Below are positions 24,620 through 38,131 of a stretch of 64,000 nucleotides of DNA, in pieces. The stretch's first letter is position 1. Each line of letters starts with the position of its first letter. The position numbers were made by a program, and so were the translations under genes. Source of the DNA: Nematostella vectensis (taxonomy: Eukaryota; Cnidaria; Anthozoa; Actiniaria; Edwardsiidae); the NCBI RefSeq assembly GCF_932526225.1, contig NC_064034.1:126501-190500 (forward strand), read 5' to 3'. Under the pieces are notes generated by a model. That model saw nothing but the letters and a program-made list of their open reading frames with translations, was not told where the DNA came from and made no database searches.

Positions 24620-26106
24620 GAACAAAACTAAAAGGAAAACAAACACAACAGAGACCCCCACCAACAATTTTGATTTTTTTTACTTTCCTTTAAAAGGGGA
24701 GTGTCACGGTTAAGAGATTTGCAATAGCTCTAGAGCCCTGACACAATGAACTTCAGTGAAATTCTAATACTGACTTATGAGCTTTTGGTACATGTGGGAG
24801 ACTTTAAACAAAACAAAACAAATGACCACAAACTGTCAATTAACATAGTTTTCAATATAATATTGCATATTATTTAATAAGGTATTCACAGCTTTTAAAA
24901 AGTTCAGCTGTTTGTTGACACTTAAAAGCCTACAATAATCACTGACTCCAGACATGCGCAGTACTATGTTGCTGCCCCTTTAAAGTAAAATACAGCTTTA
25001 CTTAGTCAGCGTAGACAAAATTGCGGATTTTGTCAATATTCTAATATGAAGATGTCAATATTCTCCCCCTTACGTCTTTATTTCTATTTATTTTATGATT
25101 TTCACATGATACCAAAACAGCGTCTTTTTTCTTCGCTAATTTGATGTCATGTACACAATAAAAGAGATTCGCCCGTGCGCATGGCGAGTCCCCAAGGGAC
25201 CCGAGACGCCCAAATAGACCTCTATTTTTTGTCATCCACAATCTCGGCGAGCTGTGCGTGGCGTAACCGTATTACAGGCCTGGGATCCTGGTTATTGTCC
25301 TCCCCATTAATGCGAGGATTGGGATAACCTTGCAAGAGTGTTTTACAGCATATTCGCTCGGAAATATCGGTGCTTGGGGCCTTCGGGTTCTTTACAGCCT
25401 TCCGTAAAAGCCTTGTGCTGCCATACCGATTGGGTAATCCGTATGTATGGTTTCCGTTTTGTTCTTCAGACCGGGTTCGATCCCAGGCCAACGGGCTTTT
25501 TTTTTAATTCGTTTTTTTTCCTTTGTGCTGGACCCCCTTAATCCTGATAGGTTTTGCGCAAAAATAATAAAAAAAGTGAGTTTGCAAAATAAGCTTGCTA
25601 GATTTATTGATTATATGTATTCAATTTGTTCCTAGGAAGTTAACAAAAAACACAAAGCAAAGAGTTTGAGGAAGTAAACAAGTATGTGAACTTTAATGTT
25701 CTATTTGAAGGGGTGCATTTTGTACAGGGAAGCATACATAGAATGCTTAACTGGTGGAGAGGGGAGAGGTAAAAGTTTATTGAGCATAATTTCAACAATA
25801 GCAGGGGGAAGAGAGGGCCACTCTCTTCATACAATATTGCAGTTGTTACCTATTATTAAATAAGTTTGTAACATGTCTTTGTTTATTAAGCAAGGTCTAT
25901 TTCTGAGACAAGCAAACTCAAGTAAGGATGTTGAAATAACAGGTGAGTGTTAAAAGGAAAACAATTATCTGATTAGAAAACTACTGTAGATTCCTTTGCA
26001 CCAAAATAAGAACAAACTTCATTTTGTTTGTTATTTATAAGGAACGAGATGAGCTCTACAAAGCCATAAAGAAATATGTATTGCTCATCTAAATTATACA
26101 AGTAAA
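24086..26106 (+). repeat. Array unit 13 (haplotype A; longest unit)
   Basis: 2021 bp, the longest unit because of its (AAT)n run at about 24584-24619. B-box at 25474-25484. Right inverted-repeat arm mutated as in units 6 and 9. The second half (GGGGAGAGG, GAGGGCCACT, TTATAAGGAAC) matches units 23 and 29. Private GTTTTACAGC near 25341. Confidence 0.97.
24584..24619. repeat. (AAT)n microsatellite, longest in window
   Basis: About twelve AAT/TAA triplets in unit 13. The same site holds four to eight triplets in most units, is expanded with an interruption in unit 9 (16545-16576), and is broken by TAAAAATAAT in unit 2. Confidence 0.9.
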
Positions 26107-28117
26107 TGATAATATTAAAAAAGAACTACTGTAAGTAATTAGAGTGGTTTTCATTAACCCGTGAAACAAAGTGTGATAGTTAAACGATAATAGTTAGTAA
26201 AACACAAAAAAGAACAATAGAATCAGATCACCACAAACTGTAATACGCTAAAGCGTAGTTCACGGGTTAATGAAGGTTTTGACATTTCAACCTTACATCC
26301 ACATGAAAGTAATGCCTAATATCGAGTGCCCTACAGTAAGTGTTTTGCAGTCAAGTTGTTTTCTTTTAGTAGGTAAAAAAATATTCTAAATAATAGTAAT
26401 CATAGCTATGGTCACCACTTACACATATAGAACTTGTAATGAAAAGAAAGAAAAAAAATATATATATGCAGTCAAACAACAGAATTGCATGATAACCTTG
26501 AATATATTGAATAAAGGACTGCAAAAAAACATCTTTTGTACTAGTTGCTTGAATTGACCCTTGGCTATTTTTAGCTGAATTCCCCTCCCCCTCTAAAAAA
26601 GAAAATAATAATAATAATAATAATAGAACAAAACTAAAAAGAAAACAAACACAACAGAGACCCCCACCAACAATTTTGATTTTTTTTACTTTCCTTTAAA
26701 AGGGGAGTGTCACGGTTAAGAGATTTGCAATAGCTCTAGAGCCCTGACACAATGAACTTCATTGAAATTCTAATACTGACTTATGAGCTTTTGGTACATG
26801 TGGGAGACTTTAAACAAAACAAAACAAATGACCACAAACTGTCAATTAACATAGTTTTCAATATAATATTGCATATTATTTAATAAGGTATTCACAGCTT
26901 TTAAAAAGTTCAACTGTTTGTTGACACTTAAAAGCCTACAATAATCACTGACTCCAGACATGCGCAGTACTATGTTGCTGCCCCTTTAAAGTAAAATACA
27001 GCTTTACTTAGTCAGCGTAGACAAAATTGCGGATTTTGTCAATATTCTAATATGAAGATGTCAATATTCTCTCCCCTTACGTCTTTATTTCTATTTATTT
27101 TATGATTTTCACATGATACCAAAACAGCGTCTTTTTTCTTCGCTAATTTGATGTCATGTACACAATAAAAGAGATGCGCCCGTGCGCATGGCGAGTCCCA
27201 AAGGGACCCAAGACGCCCAAATAGACCTCTATTTTTTGTCATCCACAATCTCGGCGAGCTGTGCGTGGCGTAACCGTATTACAGGCCTGGGATCCTGGTT
27301 ATTGTCCTCCCCATTAATGCGCGGGTTGGGATAACCTTGCAAGAGTGTTGTACAGCATATTCGCTCGGAAATATCGGTGCTTGGGGCCTTCGGGTTCTTT
27401 ACAGCCTTCCGTAAAAGCCTTGTGCTGCCATACCGATTGGGTAATCCGTATGTATGGTTTCCGTTTTGTTCTTCAGACCGGGTTCGATCCCAGGCCAATG
27501 GGCTTTTTTTTTTAATTTGTTTTTTCTTTTCCTTTGTGCTGGACCCCCTTAATCCTGATAGGTTTTGCGCAAAAATAATAAAAAGAGTGAGTTTGCAAAA
27601 TAAGCTTGCTAGATTTATTGATTATATGTATTCAATTTGTTCCTAGGAAGTTAACAAAAAACACAAAGCAAAGAGTTTGAGGAAGTAAACAAGTATGTGA
27701 ACTTTAATGTTCTATTTGAAGGGGTGCATTTTGTACAGGGAAGCATACATAGAATGCTTAACTGGTGGAGAGGGAAGAGGTAAAAGTTTGTTGAGCATAA
27801 TTTCAACAATAGCAGGGGGAAGAGAGGGGCACTCTCTTCATACAATATTGCAGTTGTTACCTATTATTAAATAAGTTTGTAACATGTCTTTGTTTATTAA
27901 GCAAGGTCTATTTCTGGGACAAGCAAACTCAAGTAAGGCTGTTGAAATAACAGATGAGTGTAAAAAGAAAAACAATTATATGATTAGAAAACTACTGTAG
28001 ATTCCTTTGCACCAAAATAAGAACAAACTTCATTTTCTTTGTTATTTATGAGGAACGAGATGAGCTCTACAAAGCCATAAAGAAATATGTATTGCTCATC
28101 TAAATTATACAAGTAAA
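26107..28117 (+). repeat. Array unit 14 (haplotype B)
   Basis: 2011 bp. B-box at 27481-27491. The first half (AAAAAAATATTC near 26376, TTCATTGAAAT) matches unit 24. The second half (AAAAAGAGTGAG, AGTTTGTTGAGC, TTTCTGGGACA) matches unit 11. Private CATTTTCTTTG near 28031, otherwise seen only in unit 20. Confidence 0.97.
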
Positions 28118-30119
28118 TGATAATATTAAAAAAGAACTACTGTAAGTAATTAGAGTGGTTTTCATTAACCCGTGAAACAAAGTGTGATAGTTAAACGATA
28201 ATAGTTAGTAAAACACAAAAAAGAACAATAGAATCAGATCACCACAAACTGTAATACGCTAAAGCGTAGTTCACGGGTTAATGAAGGTTTTGACATTTCA
28301 ACCTTACATCCACATGAAAGTAATGCCTAATATCGAGTGCCCTACAGTAAGTGTTTTGCAGTCAAGTTGTTTTCTTTTAGTAGGTAAAAAATTATTCTAA
28401 ATAATAGTAATCATAGCTATGGTCACCACTTACACATATAGAACTTGTAATGAAAAGAAAGAAAAAAAATATATATATGCAGTCAAACAACAGAATTGCA
28501 TGATAACCTTGAATATATTGAATAAAGGACTGCAAAAAAAAACATCTTTTGTACTAGTTGCTTGAATTGACCCTTGGCTATTTTTAGCTGAATTCCCCTC
28601 CCCCTCTAAAAAAGAAAATAATAATAATAATAGAACAAAACTAAAAATAAAACAAACACAACAGAGACCCCCGACTAACAATTTTGATTTTTTTTACACT
28701 CCTTTAAAGGGGGAGTGTCATGTTTAAGAGATTTGCAATAGCTCTAGAGCCCTGACACAATGAACTTCAGTGAAATTCTAATACTGACTTATGAGCTTTT
28801 GGTACATGTGGGAGACTTTAAACAAAACAAAAATAAAATGACTACAAACTGTCCATTAACATAGTTTTCAATATAATATTGCATATTATTTAATAAGGTA
28901 TTGACAGCTTTTAAAAAGTTCAACTGTTTGTAGACACTTAAAAGCCTACAATAAACACTGACTCCAGACATGCGCAGTACTATGCTGCTGCCCCTTTAAA
29001 GTAAAATACAGCTTTACTTAGTCAGCGTAGACAATATTGCGGATTTTGTCAATATTCTAATATGAATATGTCAATATTCTCCCCCCTTACGTCTTTATTT
29101 CTATTTATTTTATGCTTTTCACATGATACCAAAACAGCGTCTTTTTTCTTCGCTAATTTGATGTCATGTTCACAATAAAAGAGATTCGCCCGTGCGCATG
29201 GCGAGTCCCCAAGGGACCCAAGACGCCCAAATAGACCTCTATTTTTTGTCATCCACAATCTCGGCGAGCTGTGCGTGGCGTAACCGTATTACAGGCCTGG
29301 GATCCTGGTTATTGTCCTCCCCATTGATGCGCGGGTTGGGATAACCTTGCAAGAGTGTTGTACAGCATATTCGCTCGGAAATATCGGTGCTTGGGGCCTT
29401 CGGGTTCTTTACAGCCTTCCGTAAAAGCCTTGTGCTGCCATACCGATTGGGTAATCCGTATGTATGGTTTCCGTTTTGTTCTTCAGACCGGGTTCGATCC
29501 CAGGCCAATGGGCTTTTTTTATTCGTTTTCTTTCTTTGTGCTTGACCCCCCTAATCCTGATTGGTTTTGCGCAAAAATAATAAAAAAAAGTGAGTTTGCA
29601 AAATAAGCTTGCTAGTTTATTGATTATATGTATTCAATTTGTTCCTAGGAAGTTAACAAAAAACACAAAGCAAAGAGTTTGAGGAAGTAAACAAGTATGT
29701 GAACTTTAATGTTCTATTTGAAGGGGCGCATTTTGTACAGGGAAGCATACATAGAATGCTTAACTGGTGGAGAGGGGAGAGGTAACAGTTTATTGAGCAT
29801 AATGTCAACAATAGCAGGGGGAAGGGAGGGGCACTCTCTTCATACAATATTGCAGTTGTTACCTATTATTAAATAAGTTTGTAACATGTCTTTGTTTATT
29901 AAGCAAGGTCTATTTCTGAGACAAGCAAACTCAAGTAAGAGCTGTTGAAATAACAGGTGAGTGTTAAAAAAAAACAATTATCTGATTAGAAAACTACTGT
30001 AGATTCCTTTGCACCAAAATAAGAACAAACTTCATTTTGTTTGTTATTTATGAGGAACGAGATGAGCTCTACAAAGCCATAAAGAAATATGTATTGCTCA
30101 TCTAAATTATACAAGTAAA
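28118..30119 (+). repeat. Array unit 15 (haplotype C, divergent)
   Basis: 2002 bp. B-box at 29491-29501, T-run of 7. Shares the 28640-28840 variant block with unit 1. Many private changes: GACAATATTGCGG near 29031 (breaks the stem of the short hairpin), TATGCTTTTCAC, CATGTTCAC, CTTGACCCCCC, GGGGCGCATT and GGTAACAGTTT. One of the most divergent copies. Confidence 0.97.
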
Positions 30120-32117
30120 TAATAATATTAAAAAGGAATTACTGTAAGTAATTAGAGTGGTTTTTATTAACCCGTGAAACAAAGTGTGATAGTTAAACGG
30201 TAATAGTTAGTAAAACACAAAAAAGAACAATAGAATCAGATCACAACAAAGTGTAATACGCTAAAGCGTAGTTCACGGGTTAATGAAGGTTTTGACATTT
30301 CAACCTTACATCCACATGGAAGTAATGCCTAATATCGAGTGCCCTACAGTAAGTGTTTTGCAGTCAAGTTGTTTTATTTTAGTAGGTAAAAAATTATTTT
30401 AATAATAGTAATCATAGCTATGGTCCCCACTTACACATATAGAACTTGTAATGAAAAGAAAGAAAAAATATATATATATGCAGTCAAACAACAGAATTGC
30501 ATGATAACCTTGAATATATTGAATAAAGGACTGCAAAAAAACATCTTTTGTACTAGTTGCTTGAATTGACCCTTGGCTATTTTTAGCTGAATTCCCCTCC
30601 CCCTCTAAAAAAGAAAATAGTAATAATAATAGAACAAAACTAAAAAGAAAACAAACACAACAGAGACCCCCACCAACAATTTTGATTTTTTTTACTTTCC
30701 TTTAAAGGGGGAGTGTCATGTTTAAGAGATTTGCAATAGCTCTAGAGCCCTGACACAATGAACTTCAGTGAAATTCTAATACTGACTTATGAGCTTTTGG
30801 TACATGTGGGAGACTTTAAACAAAACAAAACAAATGACCACAAACTGTCAATTAACATAGTTTTCAATATAATATTGCATATTATTTAATAAGGTATTGA
30901 CAGCTTTTAAAAAGTTCAACTGTTTGTAGACACTTAAAGGCCTACAATAATCACTGACTCCAGACATGCGCAGTACTATGTTGCTGCCCCTTTAAAGTAA
31001 AATACAGCTTTACTTAGTCAGCGTAGACAAAATTGCGGATTTTGTCAATATTCTAATATGAAGATGTCAATATTCTCCCCCTTACGTCTTTATTTCTATT
31101 TATTTTATGATTTTCACATGATACCAAAACAGCGTCCTTTTTCTTCGCTAATTTGATGTCATGTACACAATAAAAGAGATTCGCCCGTGCGCATGGCGAG
31201 TCCCCAAGGGACCCAAGACGCCCAAATAGACCTCTATTTTTTGTCATCCACAATCTCGGCGAGCTGTGCATGGCGTAACCGTATTACAGGCCTGGGATCC
31301 TGGTTATTGTCCTCCCCATTAATGCGCGGGTTGGGATAACCTTGCAAGAGTGTTGTACAGCATATTCGCTTGGAAATATCGGTGCTTGGGGCCTTCGGGT
31401 TCTTTACAGCCTTCCGTAAAAGCCTTGTGCTGCCATACCGATTGGGTATTCCGTATGTATGGTTTCCGTTTTGTTCTTCAGACCGGGTTCGATCCCAGGC
31501 CAATGGGCTTTTTTTTTAATTCGTTTTGTTTCCTTTGTGCTGGACCCCCTTAATCCTGATAGGTTTTGCGCAAAAATAATAAAAAAAAGTGAGTTTGCAA
31601 AATAAGCTTGCTAGTTTATTGATTATATGTATTCAATTTGTTCCTAGGAAGTTAACAAAAAACACAAAGCAAAGAGTTTGAGGAAGTAAACAAGTATGTG
31701 AACTTTAATGTTCTATTTGAAGGGGTGCATTTTGTACAGGGAAGCATACATAGAATGCTTAACTGGTGGAGAGGGAAGAGGTAAAAGTTTATTGAGCATA
31801 ATTTCAACAATAGCAGGGGGAAGAGAGGGGCACTCTCTTCATACAATATTGCAGTTGTTACCTATTATTAAATAAGTTTGTAACATGTCTTTGTTTATTA
31901 AGCAAGGTCTATTTCTGAGACAAGCAAACTCAAGTAAGAGCTTTTGAAATAACAGGTGAGTGTTAAAAAAAACAATTATCTGATTAGAAAACTAATGTAG
32001 ATTCCTTTGCACCAAAATAAGAACAAACTTCATTTTGTTTGTTATTTAGGAGGAACGAGATGAGCTCTACAAGGCCAAGAAGAAATATGTATTGCTCATC
32101 TAAATTATACAAGTAAA
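30120..32117 (+). repeat. Array unit 16 (haplotype A, divergent; shortest unit)
   Basis: 1998 bp, the shortest full unit. B-box at 31486-31496. Shares AAAGGAATTAC, TTTTTATTAACCC (left inverted-repeat arm changed), AACGGTAATAG and CACAACAAAGTG with unit 17 only. CpG losses at 31270 and 31371. Private TTATTTAGGAGG and AAGGCCAAGAAG near 32044-32082. Confidence 0.97.
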
Positions 32118-34119
32118 TAATAATATTAAAAAGGAATTACTGTAAGTAATTAGAGTGGTTTTTATTAACCCGTGAAACAAAGTGTGATAGTTAAACGGTA
32201 ATAGTTAGTAAAACACAAAAAAGAACAATAGAATCAGATCACAACAAAGTGTAATACGCTAAAGCGTAGTTCACGGGTTAATGAAGGTTTTGACATTTCA
32301 ACCTTACATCCACATAAAAGTAATGCCTAATATCGAGTGCCCTACAGTAAGTGTTTTGCAGTCAAGTTGTTTTCTTTTAGTAGGTAAAAAATTATTTTAA
32401 TAATAGTAATCATAGCTATGGTCACCACTTACACATATAGAACTTGTAATGAAAAGAAAGAAAAAAAATATATATATGCAGTCAAACAACAGAATTGCAT
32501 GATAACCTTGAATATATTGAATAAAGGACTGCAAAAAAACATCTTTTGTACTAGTTGCTTGAATTGACCCTTGGCTATTTTTAGCTGAATTCCCCTCCCC
32601 CTCTAAAAAAGAAAATAATAATAATAATAGAACAAAACTAAAAAGAAAACAAACACAACAGAGACCCCCACCAACAATTTTGATTTTTTTTACTTTCCTT
32701 TAAAGGGGGAGTGTCATGTTTAAGAGATTTGCAATAGCTCTAGAGCCCTGACACAATGAACTTCAGTGAAATTCTAATACTGACTTATGAGCTTTTGGTA
32801 CATGTGGGAGACTTTAAACAAAACAAAAAAAATGACCACAAACTGTCAATTAACATAGTTTTCAATATAATATTGCATATTATTTAATAAGGTATTGACA
32901 GCTTTTAAAAAGTTTAACTGTTTTTTGACACTTAAAAGCCTACAATAATCACTGACTCCAGACATGCGCAGTACTATGTTGCTGCCCCTTTAAAGTAAAA
33001 TACAGCTTTACTTAGTCAGCGTAGACAAAATTGCGGATTTTGTCAATATTCTAATATGAAGATGTCAGTATTCTCCCCCCTTACGTCTTTATTTCTATTT
33101 ATTTTATGATTTTCACATGATACCAAAACAGCGTCCTTTTTCTTCGCTAATTTGATGTCATGTACACAATAAAAGAGATTCGCCCGTGCGAATGGCGAGT
33201 CCCCAAAGGACCCAAGACGCCCAAATAGACCTCTATTTTTTGTCATCCACAATCTCGGCGAGCTGTGCGTGGCGTAACCGTATTACAGGCCTGGGATCCT
33301 GGTTATTGTCCTCCCCATTAATGCGCGGGTTGGGATAACCTTGCAAGAGTGTTGTACAGCATATTCGCTCGGAAATATCGGTGCTTGGGGCCTTCGGGTT
33401 CTTTACAGCCTTCCGTAAAAGCCTTGTGCTGCCATACCGATTGGGTAATCCGTATGTATGGTTTCCGTTTTGTTCTTCAGACCGGGTTCGATCCCAGGCC
33501 AATGGGCTTTTTTTTTTAATTCGTGTTTTTTTCCTTTGTGCTGGACCCCCTTAATCCTGATAGGTTTTGCGCAAAAATAATAAAAAAATTGAGTTTGCAA
33601 AATAAGCTTGCTAGATTTATTGATTATATGTATTCAATTTGTTCCTAGGAAGTTAACAAAAAACACAAAGCAAAGAGTTTGAGGAAGTAAACAAGTATGT
33701 GAACTTTAATGTTCTATTTGAAGGGGTGCATTTTGTACTGGGAAGCATACATAGAATGCTTTACTGGTGGAGAGGGAAGAGGTAAAAGTTTATTGAGCAT
33801 AATTTCAACAATAGCAGGGGGAAGAGAGGGGCACTCTCTTCATACAATATTGCAGTTGTTACCTATTATTAAATAAGTTTGTAACATGTCTTTGTTTATT
33901 AAGCAAGGTCTATTTCTGAGACAAGCAAACTCAAGTAAGGCTGTTGAAATAAGAGGTGAGTGTTAAAAGAAAAACAATTATCTGATTGGAAATTTACTGT
34001 AGATTCCTTTGCACCAAAATAAGAACAAACTTCATTTTGTTTGTTATTTATGAGGAACGAGATGAGCTCTACAAAGCCATAAAGAAACATGTATTGCTCA
34101 TCTAAATTATACAAGTAAA
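32118..34119 (+). repeat. Array unit 17 (haplotype C, divergent)
   Basis: 2002 bp. B-box at 33485-33495. First half as unit 16. Carries GTGCGAATGG and CCCCAAAGGAC (the GTCCC hairpin shortened to 4 bp, as in unit 22). The second half introduces GATTGGAAATTTAC near 33985, shared with units 18, 19 and 22. Confidence 0.97.
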
Positions 34120-36123
34120 TGATAATATTAAAAAAGAACTACTGTAAGTAATTAGAGTGGTTTTCATTAACCCGTGAAACAAAGTGTGATAGTTAAACGA
34201 TAATAGTTAGTAAAACACAAAAAAGAACAATAGAATCAGATCACCACAAACTGTAATACGCTAAAGCGTAGTTCACGGGTTAATGAAGGTTTTGACATTT
34301 CAACCTTACATCCACATGAAAGTAATGCCTAATATCGAGTGCCCTACAGTAAGTGTTTTGCAGTCAAGTTGTTTTCTTTTAGAAGGTAAAAAATTATTCT
34401 AAATAATAGTAATCATAGCTATGGTCACCACTTACACATATAGAACTTGTAATGAAAAGAAAGAAAAATATATATATATATGCAGTCAAACAAAAGAATT
34501 GCATGATAACCTTGAATATATTGAACAAAGGACTGCAAAAAACATCTTTTGTACTAGTTGCTTGAATTGACCCTTGGCTATTTTTAGCTGAATTCCCCTC
34601 CCCCTCTAAAAAAGAAAATAGTAATAATAATAGAACAAAACTAAAAAGAAAACAAACACAACAGAGACCCCCACCAACAATTTTGATTTTTTTTACTTTC
34701 CTTTAAAGGGGGAGTGTCATGTTTAAGAGATTTGCAATAGCTCTAGAGCCCTGACACAATGAACTTCAGTGAAATTCTAATACTGACTTATGAGCTTTTG
34801 GTACATGTGGGAGACTTTAAACAAAACAAAACAAATGACCACAAACTGTCAATTAACATAGTTTTCAATATAATATTGCATATTATTTAATAAGGTATTC
34901 ACAGCTTTTAAAAAGTTCAGCTGTTTGTTGACACTTAAAAGCCTACAATAATCACTGACTCCAGACATGCGCAGTACTATGTTGCTGCCCCTTTAAAGTA
35001 AAATACAGCTTTACTTAGTCAGCGTAGACAAAATTGCGGATTTTGTCAATATTCTAATATGAAGATGTCAATATTCTCCCCCTTACGTCTTTATTTCTAT
35101 TTATTTTATGATTTTCACATGATACCAAAACAGCGTCTTTTTTCTTCGCTAATTTGATGTCATGTACACAATAAAAGAGATTCGCCCGTGCGCATGGCGA
35201 GTCCCCAAGGGACCCAAGACGCCCAAATAGACCTCTATTTTTTGTCATCCACAATCTTGGCGAGCTGTGCGTGGCGTAACCGTATTACAGGCCTGGGATC
35301 CTGGTTATTGTCCTCCCCATTAATGCGCGGGTTGGGATAACCTTGCAAGAGTGTTGTACAGCATATTCGCTCGGAAATATCGGTGCTTGGGGCCTTCGGG
35401 TTCTTTACAGCCTTCCGTAAAAGCCTTGTGCTGCCATACCGATTGGGTAATCCGTATGTATGGTTTCCGTTTTGTTCTTTAGACCGGGTTCGATCCCAGG
35501 CCAATGGGCTTTTTTTTTTTAATTCGTGTTTTTTTCCTTTGTGCTGGACCCCCTTAATCCTGATAGGTTTTGCGCAAAAATAATAAAAAAAATTGAGTTT
35601 GCAAAATAAGCTTGCTAGATTTATTGATTATATGTATTCAATTTGTTCCTAGGAAGTTAACAAAAAACACAAAGCAAAGAGTTTGAGGAAGTAAACAAGT
35701 ATGTGAACTTTAATGTTCTATTTGAAGGGGTGCATTTTGTACAGGGAAGCATACATAGAATGCTTAACTGGTGGAGAGGGAAGAGGTAAAAGTTTATTGA
35801 GCATAATTTCAACAATAGCAGGGGGAAGAGAGGGGCACTCTCTTCATACAATATTGCAGTTGTTACCTATTATTAAATAAGTTTGTAACATGTCTTTGTT
35901 TATTAAGCAAGGTCTATTTCTGAGACAAGCAAACTCAAGTAAGGCTGTTGAAATAAGAGGTGAGTGTTAAAAGAAAAACAATTATCTGATTGGAAATTTA
36001 CTGTAGATTCCTTTGCACCAAAATAAGAACAAACTTCATTTTGTTTGTTATTTATGAGGAACGAGATGAGCTCTACAAAGCCATAAAGAAATATGTATTG
36101 CTCATCTAAATTATACAAGTAAA
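34120..36123 (+). repeat. Array unit 18 (haplotype A)
   Basis: 2004 bp. B-box at 35487-35497. TTTAGAAGGT as in units 2 and 3. CpG to TpG at 35258, shared with units 3, 19, 20 and 21. Private CAAAAGAATTG near 34491, TGAACAAAGG near 34523 and TCTTTAGACC near 35476. Confidence 0.97.
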
Positions 36124-38131
36124 TGATAATATTAAAAAAGAACTACTGTAAGTAATTAGAGTGGTTTTCATTAACCCGTGAAACAAAGTGTGATAGTTAA
36201 ACGATAATAGTTAGTAAAACACAAAAAAGAACAATAGAATCAGATCACCACAAACTGTAATACGCTAAAGCGTAGTTCACGGGTTAATGAAGGTTTTGAC
36301 ATTTCAACCTTACATCCACATGAAAGTAATGCCTAATATCGAGTGCCCTACAGTAAGTGTTTTGCAGTCAAGTTGTTTTCTTTTAGTAGGTAAAAAATTA
36401 TTCTAAACAATAGTAATCATAGCTATGGTCACCACTTACACATATAGAACTTGTAATGAAAAGAAAGAAAAAAAATATATATATGCAGTCAAACAACAGA
36501 ATTGCATGATAACCTTGAATATATTGAATAAAGGACTGCAAAAAAACATCTTTTGTACTAGTTGCTTGAATTGACCCTTGGCTATTTTTAGCTGAATTCC
36601 CCTCCCCCTCTAAAAAAGAAAATAATAATAATAATAATAGAACAAAACTAAAAAGAATACAAACACAACAGAGACCCCCACCAACAATTTTGATTTTTTT
36701 TACTTTCCTTTAAAAGGGGAGTGTCACGGTTAAGAGATTTGCAATAGCTCTAGAGCCCTGACACAATGAACTTCAGTGATATTCTAATACTGACTTATGA
36801 GCTTTTGGTACATGTGGGAGACTTTAAACAAAACAAAACAAATGACCACAAACTGTCAATTAACATAGTTTTCAATATAATATTGCATATTATTTAACAA
36901 AGTATTCACAGCTTTTAAAAAGTTCAGCTGTTTGTTGACACTTAAAAGCCTACAATAATCACTGACTCCAGACATGCGCAGTACTATGTTGCTGCCCCTT
37001 TAAAGTAAAATACAGCTTTACTTAGTCAGCGTAGACAAAATTGCGGATTTTGTCAATATTCTAATATGAAGATGTCAATATTCTCCCCCTTACGTCTTTA
37101 TTTCTATTTATTTGATGATTTTCACATGATACCAAAACAGCGTCTTTTTTCTTCGCTAATTTGATGTCATGTACACAATAAAAGAGATTCGCCCGTGCGC
37201 ATGGCGAGTCCCCAAGGGACCCATGACGCCCAAATAGACCTCTATTTTTTGTCATCCACAATCTTGGCGAGCTGTGCGTGGCGTAACCGTATTACAGGCC
37301 TTGGATCCTGGTTATTGTCCTCCCCATTAATGCGCGGGTTGGGATAACCTTGCAAGAGTGTTGTACAGCATATTCGCTCGGAAATATCGGTGCTTGGGGC
37401 CTTCGGGTTCTTTACAGCCTTCCGTAAAAGCCTTGTGCTGCCATACCGATTGGGTAATCCGTATGTATGGTTTCCGTTTTGTTCTTCAGACCGGGTTCGA
37501 TCCCAGGCCAATGGGCTTTTTTTTTTTAATTCGTTTTTTTTTTTCCTTTGTGCTGGACCCCCTTAATCCTGATAGGTTTTGCGCAAAAATAATAAAAAAA
37601 GTGAGTTTGCAAAATAAGCTTGCTAGATTTATTGATTATATGTATTCAATTTGTTCCTAGGAAGTTAACAAAAAACACAAAGCAAAGAGTTTGAGGAAGT
37701 AAACAAGTATGTGAACTTTAATGTTCTATTTGAAGGGGTGCATTTTGTACAGGGAAGCATACATAGAATGCTTAACTGGTGGAGAGGGAAGAGGTAAAAG
37801 TTTATTGAACATAATTTCAACAATAGCAGGGGGAAGAGAGGGGCACTCTCTTCATACAATATTGCAGTTGTTACCTATTATTAAATAAGTTTGTAACATG
37901 TCTTTGTTTATTAAGCAAGGTCTATTTCTGAGACAAGCAAACTCAAGTAAGGCTGTTGAAATAAGAGGTGAGTGTTAAAAGAAAAACAATTATCTGATTG
38001 GAAATTTACTGTAGATTCCTTTGCACCAAAATAAGAACAAACTTCATTTTGTTTGTTATTTATGAGGAACGAGATGAGCTCTACAAAGCCATAAAGAAAT
38101 ATGTATTGCTCATCTAAATTATACAAGTAAA
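36124..38131 (+). repeat. Array unit 19 (haplotype A)
   Basis: 2008 bp. B-box at 37494-37504. Shares TAAACAATAG, AGTGATATTC, TTTGATGATT, CCCATGACG and GGCCTTGGATCC with unit 20. These are private to the pair, so one of the two is a recent copy of the other. CpG to TpG at 37265. Confidence 0.97.

Noticed and set aside
28430-28681. 83-codon minus-strand frame in unit 15 with a hydrophobic run
   Set aside because: Open only in this unit because of microsatellite length. The hydrophobic residues come from A/T-runs.
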